Of a stretch of DNA of 6,942 nucleotides, positions 1 to 5,454 are shown piece after piece. The DNA lies in contig CANQYA010000051.1 of NCBI GenBank assembly GCA_947627965.1, positions 1 through 6,942 of the forward strand, in the 5' to 3' direction. This DNA comes from an uncultured Bacilli bacterium. Its GTDB lineage: Bacteria > Bacillota_I > Bacilli_A > RF39 > UBA660. The notes below the pieces were generated by a model that saw nothing but the letters and a program-made list of their open reading frames with translations, had not been told where the DNA came from and made no database searches. The translations under genes and the position numbers were made by a program. Each line of letters begins with the position of its first letter. Position 1 is the stretch's first letter.

Positions 1-136
1 CTTCACCAGCCGAATGCCCCCCCATTCCATCAGCAACAGCCATTAAATAATCGCCATCTTTATTTTTTACAATTATGACACTGTCTTCGTTATGTGTTCT
101 TACTTTTCCAGCATCAGTTAAATAAAACGATTTCAT
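1..136 (-). CDS. prpC: PP2C-family Ser/Thr protein phosphatase, N-terminal 45 codons (partial, runs off left edge)
   Basis: Reading the minus strand from the ATG at 136-134 gives 45 in-frame codons to the window edge. They contain the PP2C N-terminal signatures: [13 protein letters not shown] at residues 7-19, where the Arg and the NED acidic residue are the phosphate and metal ligands of the family, and [12 protein letters not shown] at 34-45, the metal-binding DGMGG motif. This is the start of a PrpC/Stp-type phosphatase, which in Firmicutes reverses phosphorylation by a PASTA-type Ser/Thr kinase. The start is set by a strong AAGGAGG site (141-147) and by the 4-base ATGA overlap with rlmN, which implies translational coupling. 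The kinase gene prkC normally follows and would lie outside the window. Two glycines of DGMGG are encoded within a run of seven G, unusual in such an AT-rich gene. About 80% of the protein is not visible. Confidence 0.92.
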   Translation of the reverse strand, partial: MKSFYLTDAGKVRTHNEDSVIIVKNKDGDYLMAVADGMGGHSAGE

Positions 137-1155
137 ACATCCTCCTTCTTCGATCTTAGTTGCCCACACGCAGCACTAATCTTACTGCCAAATTCTTTTC
201 TTATCGTCACATTTATATTTCTTTTTTTTATTATATCATAAAATTTTAAAATAGCCGACTTTTTACTTCTTTTAAATTCTAAATGATTAGTCTCATTATA
301 AGGAATTAAATTAATATAACAATTGATACCTTTTACTAAATCACAAAGTTTATAAGCATCGCTACTAGTATCATTAATACCATCTAATAATATATATTCA
401 AATGTTACTCGTCTATTAGTTTTATCTATATATTTTTTCACTGCATCTATTAATAATTCAATATTATATACTTTGTTAATTGGCATAATTTTATCTCGTA
501 TTTCATTAGTCGCCCCATGAAGGGAAATAGCTAAATTAACTTGATAAGATAATTTAGCAAACTCTAATATTTTAGGAACTATACCACAAGTAGAAACTGT
601 TATATGACGTGAACCTATTTGTAATCCTTTAGAATTATTAGCTATTTCGATAAATTTAACGACGTTATCATAATTATCAAAAGGTTCTCCTATTCCCATA
701 ATAACGATATGACTAATTCTATCATTTATTTCTTTTTCAATCATCATAATCTGTAAAAGCATTTCGCTAGGTAAAAGGTTTCTTACTTTCTTTAATCTTC
801 CACTTTCACAGAACTTACACCCCATATTGCACCCTACTTGGCTAGAGATACATAAACTTTTCCCGTAGTCATGCATCATTAAAACGGATTCGACATGAGT
901 TTTATCATTTAATTCAAATAAATATTTATTTACTTCGACATCTTTCTCTATTTTTATAATCGATAATCTATCAACTATAAAATCTTTCTCTAATTGTTCG
1001 ATAACACTTTTCTTTACATTAGTCATTTCTTGAAAAGAGGTAACTCTTTTTTCGTATAACCATTCAAATATTTGGGTAGCTTTATATTTCTTTTCCCCCA
1101 TGTTTTCAAAGTATTGTTCTAAGTCATTTAAACTCTTATTATATATACTTTCCAC
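133..1155 (-). CDS. rlmN: RlmN: dual-specificity 23S rRNA (A2503-C2) / tRNA (A37-C2) methyltransferase, radical SAM
   Basis: This 340-residue cytoplasmic enzyme methylates C2 of A2503 in 23S rRNA and of A37 in a subset of tRNAs. The radical-SAM cluster motif CxxxCxxC is at C109, C113 and C116. The two catalytic cysteines are also present: C102, seven residues before the cluster as in E. coli RlmN C118, and C330 in SAACGQL near the C-terminus, the mono-methylated Cys. The GEP motif (156-158), SLHG (211-214) and MPIN (224-227) also match. Length is normal for the family. The residues after the cluster read [12 protein letters not shown] rather than the commoner CATG/CAST form. The start is a GTG with a weak GGGTG site seven bases upstream; no better in-frame ATG precedes M19. 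It has its own extended -10 promoter. It ends in TGA overlapping the prpC ATG; rlmN-prpC-prkC is a known Firmicutes order. Cfr is less likely because the overall sequence and the prpC linkage fit RlmN. Confidence 0.95.
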   Translation of the reverse strand: MESIYNKSLNDLEQYFENMGEKKYKATQIFEWLYEKRVTSFQEMTNVKKSVIEQLEKDFIVDRLSIIKIEKDVEVNKYLFELNDKTHVESVLMMHDYGKSLCISSQVGCNMGCKFCESGRLKKVRNLLPSEMLLQIMMIEKEINDRISHIVIMGIGEPFDNYDNVVKFIEIANNSKGLQIGSRHITVSTCGIVPKILEFAKLSYQVNLAISLHGATNEIRDKIMPINKVYNIELLIDAVKKYIDKTNRRVTFEYILLDGINDTSSDAYKLCDLVKGINCYINLIPYNETNHLEFKRSKKSAILKFYDIIKKRNINVTIRKEFGSKISAACGQLRSKKEDV

Positions 1156-1173
1156 TTTATAACACCCACTAAA

Positions 1174-1182
1174 ATTATACCA
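1174..1182 (-). promoter_or_regulatory. Extended -10 promoter for rlmN-prpC
   Basis: The minus strand reads TGGTATAAT, a perfect extended -10 element (TGn plus TATAAT). It lies 18 bases before the rlmN GTG and just after the upstream cadA terminator. No good -35 box is visible, which extended -10 promoters tolerate. The predicted mRNA leader is only about 12 bases. Confidence 0.6.
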
Positions 1183-1188
1183 TATCGT

Positions 1189-1220
1189 AAAAAAAAGATA
1201 TATGCATTTTACACATATAT
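1189..1220 (-). terminator. Rho-independent terminator of the arsR-cadA operon
   Basis: On the minus strand ATATATG (1220-1214), a 9-base loop and CATATAT (1204-1198) form a 7-bp stem, followed by C and eight T (1196-1189). It starts 19 bases after the cadA stop. The stem is nearly all A-T, so it is a weak hairpin carried by a good U-tract. Confidence 0.6.
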
Positions 1221-1238
1221 ACTTTAATAAAACTTATT

Positions 1239-3062
1239 TTACATTTTTTTACAGAAAATTTTTAAAGAATTTAGTACTGTTATGAAGGTAACACCAATAT
1301 CAGCAAAAACAGCTAAGATAATGGTACTTATTCCTAAAACTCCTAATAGTAAAACAATTAATTTAACTAGTAAAGCGAAAATGATATTTTGATAGACAAT
1401 TTTATTAGTATATTTGCTTACTTTAATTAAGTCGATTATTTTATGTAAATTATCGTTCATGATAACAACATCACTAGCTTCGATAGCTACATCACTTCCT
1501 ATCTTACCCATTGAAACACCTAGATTAGCTTCTAACAAAACAATAGCGTCATTGATACCGTCCCCTACAAAACATACTTTTTTATCTTGTTTTAAATTAG
1601 CTATATAATCTTTTTTATCTAAAGGTTTTAAATTAGCTCTATATTCTTTTATTTTTAATTTTTTAGCTACAAGTGAAACAGAAGTATCATTATCACCTGA
1701 CAATATAGCAAAATCATGGTAACCATTATTTTTAAGATAAGAAATAACTTCTAAAGCTTCCTTTTTTATTTTATCGCCAATAATAATATTACCTATATAT
1801 TCTTTATTTTTAGCAACATATATAATTGTTCCTTCTTCTGCTACGCGAAGAAAATCTATTTTATTTTTCTTAAGAAAATCATAATTACCTACTAAGACTT
1901 TATCATTATTAATGTCGACACTTATACCACCATCTTTTTCTTTAAAATTTTTTATTATTTTAGTATCAATTTTTTTCTTATAAGCCTTTTTAATAGGTAT
2001 AGCAATAGGATGATTAGAGTAATATTCGGCATAATTGACAATACTTATTAATTCACTTTTACTAACTTTATTGGGATTAACTTTAAGAAGTTCAAAAGCT
2101 CCCTCAGTAAGAGTACCTGTTTTATCAAAAACAAAAGAAGAAATCTTATTAGCCATCTCTAAATCGCCACTACTTTTTACTAATATTCCTTTTTTAGATA
2201 GTACACCTATTCCACAAAAATAACCAAGAGGAATAGATAAAACTAAAGCACAAGGACAAGACGCTACTAAAAAGATTAAACTGCGATAAGCCCATACTTT
2301 AACACTTTGTCCCAGTATAAAACTAGGAATTATAAATATTAATAAAGCACTTATAACGACAATAGGCGTATATATTTTAGCAAATTTAGTAATAAATTTT
2401 TCAGTATTAGACTTATCTATTTCACTATCCGTAATTACTTTTAAAATTCTCGATACTAAGGAATTATTATAAGTATCAGTAACTTTTATTTTTAAAATAC
2501 CATTAATACTTACAAAACCACTGTAGATAACATCATTTACTTTAATATTTCTTAAAAGGGATTCTCCAGTAATACTAGAAGTATCGACATTACTTTCGCC
2601 TTCCACCACAATACCATCTACTGGTACTCTTTCACCAGGTCTTATTACAATAATATCGTTTTTCTTTAATGATAAAGGATTAACAATTACTTCTTCATCA
2701 TTTTTTATTTGAGTAACTTTATTATCTCTTTTATCAATTAGTTTTTTTATCGACTCTTTAGATTTATCGATCCCTAAATCATTCATATATTCCCCTATTT
2801 GATAAAAGAGCATAACAGCAACTGCCTCATTATTCTCACCGATAGCAAAAGCTCCAAGCGTTGCGATTACCATAAGAAAATTTTCGTCAAAAATAATACC
2901 TTTACCCAAATTTTTTATAACTTTTATAAATATTCGATAACTAATTAATAGATAAGTAATAATTAATATAGGTAAAGAAATATTTTTAAAAATAAAACTT
3001 GTAACAAACAAGAAAATACTAACAATAATGGTTGTTAATTCCCTACTTATTCTCATTCTCAT
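1239..3062 (-). CDS. cadA: P1B-2-type heavy-metal-exporting ATPase (Zn2+/Cd2+/Pb2+), short form without HMA domain
   Basis: This 607-residue inner-membrane pump exports divalent soft metals using ATP. Visible in order are four N-terminal hydrophobic segments (about 11-95), the actuator TGES (165-168), the metal-binding CPC in a membrane helix (269-271), the phosphorylation site DKTGT (D313), the HP motif of the nucleotide domain (351-352), SGDN (455-458), GDGIND (500-505) and two last helices. The subgroup markers of P1B-2 are present: N559 and K567 in the seventh helix, and D588-x-G590 in ADIGVTF of the eighth. These distinguish it from Cu pumps. The protein starts almost directly in its first helix: the usual N-terminal ferredoxin-like HMA domain and its CxxC are absent, so it is about 100 residues shorter than classical CadA. 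The start ATG (3062-3060) has GGAGG six bases upstream, inside the last arsR codons; the two genes overlap by 20 bases, suggesting coupled translation. Zn2+ is the likeliest substrate, by inference from the repressor. Confidence 0.93.
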   Translation of the reverse strand: MRMRISRELTTIIVSIFLFVTSFIFKNISLPILIITYLLISYRIFIKVIKNLGKGIIFDENFLMVIATLGAFAIGENNEAVAVMLFYQIGEYMNDLGIDKSKESIKKLIDKRDNKVTQIKNDEEVIVNPLSLKKNDIIVIRPGERVPVDGIVVEGESNVDTSSITGESLLRNIKVNDVIYSGFVSINGILKIKVTDTYNNSLVSRILKVITDSEIDKSNTEKFITKFAKIYTPIVVISALLIFIIPSFILGQSVKVWAYRSLIFLVASCPCALVLSIPLGYFCGIGVLSKKGILVKSSGDLEMANKISSFVFDKTGTLTEGAFELLKVNPNKVSKSELISIVNYAEYYSNHPIAIPIKKAYKKKIDTKIIKNFKEKDGGISVDINNDKVLVGNYDFLKKNKIDFLRVAEEGTIIYVAKNKEYIGNIIIGDKIKKEALEVISYLKNNGYHDFAILSGDNDTSVSLVAKKLKIKEYRANLKPLDKKDYIANLKQDKKVCFVGDGINDAIVLLEANLGVSMGKIGSDVAIEASDVVIMNDNLHKIIDLIKVSKYTNKIVYQNIIFALLVKLIVLLLGVLGISTIILAVFADIGVTFITVLNSLKIFCKKM

Positions 3063-3402
3063 TTTTTTCCTCCGTAATATGTTCTATTCCAATATTTAAA
3101 ATAATCGCAACGTGATCATCCCCTAAGGAATAATAAACTTCTTTGCCTTCTTTTCTAGTTTTAACTAAATTCATATCTCTTAATACTTTTAACTGGTGAC
3201 TGATAGCTGAATGGGTCATATTTAATAAATTAGATATATCGTAGACACATAATTCTTTGTTTAAGAGTGCTAGAAGAATTTTTACTCTCGTATCGTCACC
3301 AAAGACACTAAATAGTAAAGATAATTTTGAGGAATAATAGTTATCGAGCATATTCTCTCTTACATACTCGAGGTCATCTATTTTATTTGTTTCTTTATTC
3401 AT
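3043..3402 (-). CDS. ArsR/SmtB-family metal-sensing repressor (CzrA/SmtB type, likely Zn-responsive)
   Basis: The gene encodes 119 residues from the chosen start. The winged helix-turn-helix core is visible as DDTRVKILLALL, ELCVYDISNLL and the recognition helix THSAISHQLKVLRDMNLV, then the wing RKEGKEVYYSL. The C-terminal helix carries D95-x-H97-x10-H108-x2-E111, the spacing and residue types of the alpha-5 zinc site of SmtB (Asp, His, His, Glu) and of CzrA (where the last is His). The alpha-3N cysteine pair of CadC (CVC) is incomplete here (C52-V-Y), arguing for zinc-type rather than Cd/Pb-type sensing. Dimeric ArsR proteins of this kind leave DNA when metal binds, so it should repress itself and cadA. 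A longer reading from an ATG at 3426 is unlikely, because that ATG lies in the operator and the GGAGG at 3409-3413 serves the ATG at 3402. The stop is TAG at 3045-3043, inside cadA. Confidence 0.92.
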   Translation of the reverse strand: MNKETNKIDDLEYVRENMLDNYYSSKLSLLFSVFGDDTRVKILLALLNKELCVYDISNLLNMTHSAISHQLKVLRDMNLVKTRKEGKEVYYSLGDDHVAIILNIGIEHITEEKNENENK

Positions 3403-3408
3403 AACAAG

Positions 3409-3413
3409 CCTCC
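3409..3413 (-). promoter_or_regulatory. Ribosome binding site deciding the arsR start
   Basis: GGAGG on the minus strand sits six bases before the ATG at 3402-3400. This fixes that codon, not the ATG at 3426, as the repressor's start. Confidence 0.8.
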
Positions 3414-3416
3414 AAC

Positions 3417-3436
3417 ATATGAGCATTTACTCATAT
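3417..3436. promoter_or_regulatory. Operator: ArsR/SmtB-type inverted repeat
   Basis: The plus strand reads ATATGAGCATTTACTCATAT, an inverted repeat with perfect 7-bp arms (ATATGAG/CTCATAT) around a 6-base centre. It resembles the ATATGAA/TTCATAT-type half sites known for the SmtB/CzrA family. It lies between the -10 box (3445-3450) and the arsR ribosome binding site, at roughly +2 to +21. That position suits repression by blocking RNA polymerase, and makes arsR-cadA self-regulated. Confidence 0.75.
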
Positions 3437-3444
3437 ATAATTTT

Positions 3445-3450
3445 ATTATA
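3445..3450 (-). promoter_or_regulatory. -10 box of the arsR-cadA operon
   Basis: A perfect TATAAT on the minus strand lies eight bases upstream of the operator. The -35 position overlaps the terminator hairpin of the upstream gene and has no good match to TTGACA, so the core promoter may be weak. Confidence 0.55.
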
Positions 3451-3458
3451 CCCTAACG

Positions 3459-3484
3459 AAAAAAACAATACTCTTGGTATTGTT
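3459..3484 (-). terminator. Rho-independent terminator of the RNHCP gene
   Basis: On the minus strand AACAATAC, loop CAAGA and GTATTGTT form a perfect 8-bp stem, with the final TT continuing into a seven-T run (3465-3459). It starts 33 bases after the RNHCP stop codon. There is no T-run on the plus-strand side, so it works in one direction only. Confidence 0.75.
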
Positions 3485-3517
3485 ATAGAATTAATAATAA
3501 TTATTTGACGTAAACTT

Positions 3518-3835
3518 CTATTCTCTATTAGCCATTATTTGAATAATTAAATCCATATTATCGTCATGAGCCATAATATTTTTTTTAATCATTCCACACT
3601 TGTCACATCGATAAATAATTTTATATTGTCCTTTTTTAGCATTTTCGATACCAATAGGTTGTAAAATACCATGACAAAGAGACATACGATCCCCTGGATT
3701 ATTATCGACATGAAGTGAAGATAAACAAAAAGGACAATGATCTCTTGCGGTATAACCTAATTTAGGAACGCTTTTACCACATACTTTACAAATAAATTGT
3801 TCATCGATCATTTTAAATTTTTTTGGTTGTTCCAT
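3518..3835 (-). CDS. RNHCP-domain zinc-ribbon protein of unknown function
   Basis: This small 105-residue cytoplasmic protein matches the RNHCP domain family, named for its Arg-Asn-His-Cys-Pro motif. It has the form ARDHCPFCLSSLHVD (30-44), then NPGDR (46-50), C54, the LQPIGI segment, YRCDKCG (75-81) and HDDN (90-93). Zinc can be bound by C16/C19, C34/C37 and C77/C80, with C54 and H42 as further candidates. The motif here is RDHCP, with Asp in place of Asn. Length is normal for the family. The role is unknown; nucleic-acid binding is a guess from the zinc-ribbon fold. It is a stand-alone transcription unit with a consensus-spaced promoter and a clear terminator, so it is probably expressed constitutively and is not part of the neighbouring metal operon. 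Its start has GAGG seven bases upstream (3843-3846). Confidence 0.85.
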   Translation of the reverse strand: MEQPKKFKMIDEQFICKVCGKSVPKLGYTARDHCPFCLSSLHVDNNPGDRMSLCHGILQPIGIENAKKGQYKIIYRCDKCGMIKKNIMAHDDNMDLIIQIMANRE

Positions 3836-3856
3836 ACTCTAACCTCACTAATAATA

Positions 3857-3885
3857 ATTATAAATTTAATTTTATTTACGGTCAA
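3857..3885 (-). promoter_or_regulatory. SigA-type promoter of the RNHCP gene
   Basis: The minus strand shows -35 TTGACC (3885-3880), a 17-base spacer and -10 TATAAT (3862-3857). That is one mismatch from the housekeeping consensus, with ideal spacing, ending 21 bases before the gene start. It lies in the gap after the LytTR gene, where I see no terminator, so some read-through from that gene is also possible. Confidence 0.8.
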
Positions 3886-3907
3886 TTTATTTAATAAATA
3901 GTAAAAG

Positions 3908-4630
3908 TTATATATTTTTTAATTTTTCTTTTAAATCACTCTTTTTATCTTTAGCTAATAAATTAATATTATCTTGATTAAAGTAAATAATATTATTTAA
4001 AAAATCGACACTAGTAATTTTATTCAAATTGACAATACAACCACGATGGGTCTTAAAGAAACGATAATCGTCTTCTAAAATACTATATAAGTGACTAATG
4101 GTATCACGTATTGAATATTTTTTATCTTCCGTAACAACATTGCAATTATTATTATTTTCTTCTTTTTCAATATATAAAATATCGTCGTATGGTATTTGAT
4201 AAGAATTATTAGGTAAATCTAATGATAAAGTTTTTTTAGGACTTGTTATATTTAGTGCTAGCTCTAAAGTAGTATGCAATTCTTTTTCAACATCACTAGC
4301 TTTAGAAATAAAATCTAACGCTAGTAACCTATTTACATAATTAAAAGAATTATATTCTTCGTGACTAGTTATTAAAATTAATTGACTATCATAATCACCA
4401 CTATTTCTTATTGATCTTGCTAAATCTATTCCTGTTTTACCCGGTACTTCTACATCTAATAAATATATTTTTCTACCTTTAATACTTTCTAATAATTCTC
4501 TAGCTTCATCATTATATTCGCCTATTTCAAATATCTTATAAGTATCTTTATTAGGCATTAATTTACGAATTATCTTCTTATACCTATTTCTTGTTTCTTT
4601 AGAATCTTCATATAAAATAAAATTAATCAT
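3908..4630 (-). CDS. AgrA-like LytTR-family response regulator, orphan
   Basis: This 240-residue cytoplasmic transcription regulator has a receiver domain at residues 1-128. It shows the acidic pair E8/D9, phosphoacceptor D59 in YLLDVEVPGKTG, T88 in LITSH and K110. A LytTR DNA-binding domain follows at about 134-240, with IPYDDILYIEKE (146-157), the Ile/Arg-rich turn and DDYRFFKTHRGCIVNLNKI (187-205). The domain order and the ITSHEE / DFISK features resemble staphylococcal AgrA. AgrA's DNA-contact residues are only partly kept: Arg196 stands near AgrA's Asn201. Such regulators are normally phosphorylated by an AgrC-type histidine kinase and control signalling, bacteriocin or surface genes; no kinase, AgrB or recognisable signal-peptide gene lies in this window. 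The start has GAGGAG at 4640-4635. An unusual upstream region with phased T-tracts and an AgrA-box-like site suggests it may control its own promoter or that of a neighbour (inference). Confidence 0.9.
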   Translation of the reverse strand: MINFILYEDSKETRNRYKKIIRKLMPNKDTYKIFEIGEYNDEARELLESIKGRKIYLLDVEVPGKTGIDLARSIRNSGDYDSQLILITSHEEYNSFNYVNRLLALDFISKASDVEKELHTTLELALNITSPKKTLSLDLPNNSYQIPYDDILYIEKEENNNNCNVVTEDKKYSIRDTISHLYSILEDDYRFFKTHRGCIVNLNKITSVDFLNNIIYFNQDNINLLAKDKKSDLKEKLKNI

Positions 4631-4649
4631 ATTACTCCTCTTTTCATAT

Positions 4650-4662
4650 ACTATAAACTATA
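4650..4662 (-). promoter_or_regulatory. Candidate -10 boxes for the LytTR regulator gene
   Basis: TATAGT occurs twice on the minus strand, at 4662-4657 and 4655-4650, both one base from the -10 consensus. Neither has a recognisable -35 box at 16-18 bases, as expected if an activator is needed. Confidence 0.4.
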
Positions 4663-4694
4663 TCATGTTTTTGACCTAAAATTATTTTTTTTCT

Positions 4695-4703
4695 GTTAAC
4701 TGT
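4695..4703 (-). promoter_or_regulatory. Possible LytTR/AgrA-type binding half-site
   Basis: The minus strand reads ACAGTTAAC, one base from the ACAGTTAAG repeat recognised by S. aureus AgrA. It is centred about 49-56 bases before the likely start of the LytTR transcript, a normal activator position. AgrA sites are direct repeats, but only a poor second copy is visible downstream, so this is tentative. Confidence 0.3.
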
Positions 4704-4710
4704 TTATTTT

Positions 4711-4767
4711 TTAGGATTTGGGGTAATTTTTTTGCCTTTTTGGCTTTTTTTTGACAGAAAATGGCAT
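4711..4767 (-). CDS. Possible 18-residue cationic peptide ORF (doubtful)
   Basis: A complete short frame, ATG (4767-4765) to TAA (4713-4711), encodes MPFSVKKKPKRQKNYPKS, with eight Lys/Arg in 18 residues. It begins 22 bases after the stop of the unknown gene, on the same strand, and lies upstream of the AgrA-like regulator. A weak GTGG lies seven bases before the ATG. The lysines come from the A-tracts, so the frame may simply be chance in a structural DNA region. No function is proposed. Confidence 0.18.
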   Translation of the reverse strand: MPFSVKKKPKRQKNYPKS

Positions 4768-4789
4768 TTTTTTACCACTTTAGCTCTTT

Positions 4790-5356
4790 TTAACTATACA
4801 TTTGGTAATATTTATCTATTTCGTTATTCATTTGTAACGCTACATTATTACTATTAGCTATTTTATCTAATATTTCCTTTTGTCCTTCACGACGATACTT
4901 GACGAATAACATCGTCGCCCATTTTAAAATATCATTATTTTCTAAAAGTTTGTAACCTTTAACTATTCCTTCTTTAATCATTATATTAAAAACAATTATG
5001 GCATTAGTTACTATATCATTTTCTTTATTAAATTCTTCATTTACTTTAGTTATTTCAACATTATTTTGTTGAAAAAGAGCAACATTAACAATATTTTTTA
5101 ATAATTCACATTTAATTGCAATATCTCCTAAATTAGCTAAGTCATATCTTAAATTATCTTCTCTTGTATAATTATTACATAGTCCATTAGAGCTATATAG
5201 TACTTTTATAATTGAATTACTAGAATAATCTATAGCCATATCTTCTAGTTCTCGATAAGTAATCTTATCTTTTTCAACCATATTATAATTATTTTTCATA
5301 ACTGTTCCTAAGGTATAACTAACACCTTTTTCTAATATTTCTAAATTAGTCATCAT
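4790..5356 (-). CDS. Uncharacterised soluble protein, mostly helical
   Basis: I do not recognise this protein (188 residues from the chosen start). It has no signal peptide, no clear membrane segment and no catalytic motif. It is rich in Asn, Lys, Glu and Ile and looks mainly alpha-helical, with an N-terminal helix ending in VEKDKITYRELEDM, a hydrophobic central helix TNAIIVFNIMI, and a C-terminal part beginning ILKWATMLFVKYRREGQKE. Two cysteines are far apart, so a metal site is unlikely. It reads as one intact frame with base use like its neighbours. Three ATGs compete: 5365, 5356 and 5353. The predicted transcript starts near 5367, and GGGTGAT (5363-5357), which pairs with the 16S tail, favours 5356 or 5353. 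The gene is divergent from the CmpB-family gene, and no terminator is visible after it. The neighbourhood gives no firm clue to its role. Confidence 0.75.
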   Translation of the reverse strand: MMTNLEILEKGVSYTLGTVMKNNYNMVEKDKITYRELEDMAIDYSSNSIIKVLYSSNGLCNNYTREDNLRYDLANLGDIAIKCELLKNIVNVALFQQNNVEITKVNEEFNKENDIVTNAIIVFNIMIKEGIVKGYKLLENNDILKWATMLFVKYRREGQKEILDKIANSNNVALQMNNEIDKYYQMYS

Positions 5357-5373
5357 ATCACCCATTATTTATA

Positions 5374-5401
5374 ATTATAAACATGATTTGTTATTCTGCA
5401 A
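5374..5401 (-). promoter_or_regulatory. Promoter of the uncharacterised gene
   Basis: The minus strand shows TTGCAG (5401-5396), a 16-base spacer and a perfect TATAAT (5379-5374). Transcription would start near 5367, which rules against the ATG at 5365 as start. It overlaps the divergent promoter of the plus-strand gene. Confidence 0.55.
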
Positions 5402-5417
5402 TTAATAATAGTATAAA
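5388..5417 (+). promoter_or_regulatory. Promoter of the CmpB-family gene
   Basis: TTGTTA (5388-5393), an 18-base spacer and TATAAA (5412-5417) form a reasonable sigma-A promoter. It implies a start near 5424, downstream of the ATG at 5383, so translation must begin further in. Confidence 0.45.
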
Positions 5418-5454
5418 TAAATGTAAAATTTACATATTAATAATGGTGAAAATT

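Larger units (their letters stand above)
4668..4791. other. Phased T-tract (A-tract) array, predicted bent DNA
   Basis: Most of the gap between the LytTR gene and the unknown gene is low-complexity DNA. Eight plus-strand T-runs lie at 4668-4672, 4685-4692, 4707-4712, 4727-4733, 4737-4741, 4745-4752, 4767-4773 and 4787-4791. Their centres are about 18.5, 21, 20.5, 9, 9.5, 21.5 and 19 bases apart, close to 2, 2, 2, 1, 1, 2 and 2 helical turns. A-tracts in phase are known to curve DNA. Short G/C pieces (GGTAA...TTACC and GCC...GGC) sit between the runs as broken inverted repeats. No terminator with a U-tail serving the minus-strand gene upstream is visible. Confidence 0.5.

Noticed and set aside
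133..135. UGA read as Trp (Mollicutes code)
   Set aside because: The TGA ends rlmN exactly at the normal ATGA junction with prpC, and the tryptophan codons checked are TGG; nothing calls for code 4.
1414..1608. Open frame of 64 codons on the plus strand
   Set aside because: It lies wholly within cadA on the opposite strand, has no ribosome binding site or promoter, and its sequence is an antisense shadow of the conserved GDGIND region.
2035..2223. Open frame of 62 codons on the plus strand
   Set aside because: It is antisense to the phosphorylation and CPC region of cadA, with no initiation signals and no recognisable protein features.
3403..3426. Longer arsR reading from the ATG at 3426
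   Set aside because: That ATG sits inside the operator palindrome with no ribosome binding site. The ATG at 3402 has GGAGG at ideal spacing.
4734..4752. GCC-TTTTT-GGC-T8 as a plus-strand terminator
   Set aside because: The stem is only 3 bp and no plus-strand gene ends upstream of it. The T-runs are better explained as part of the phased tract array.
5383..5454. Longer CmpB-family reading from the ATG at 5383
   Set aside because: The probable promoter (5388-5417) lies downstream of that codon, no ribosome binding site precedes it, and family similarity begins at the ATG at 5455.
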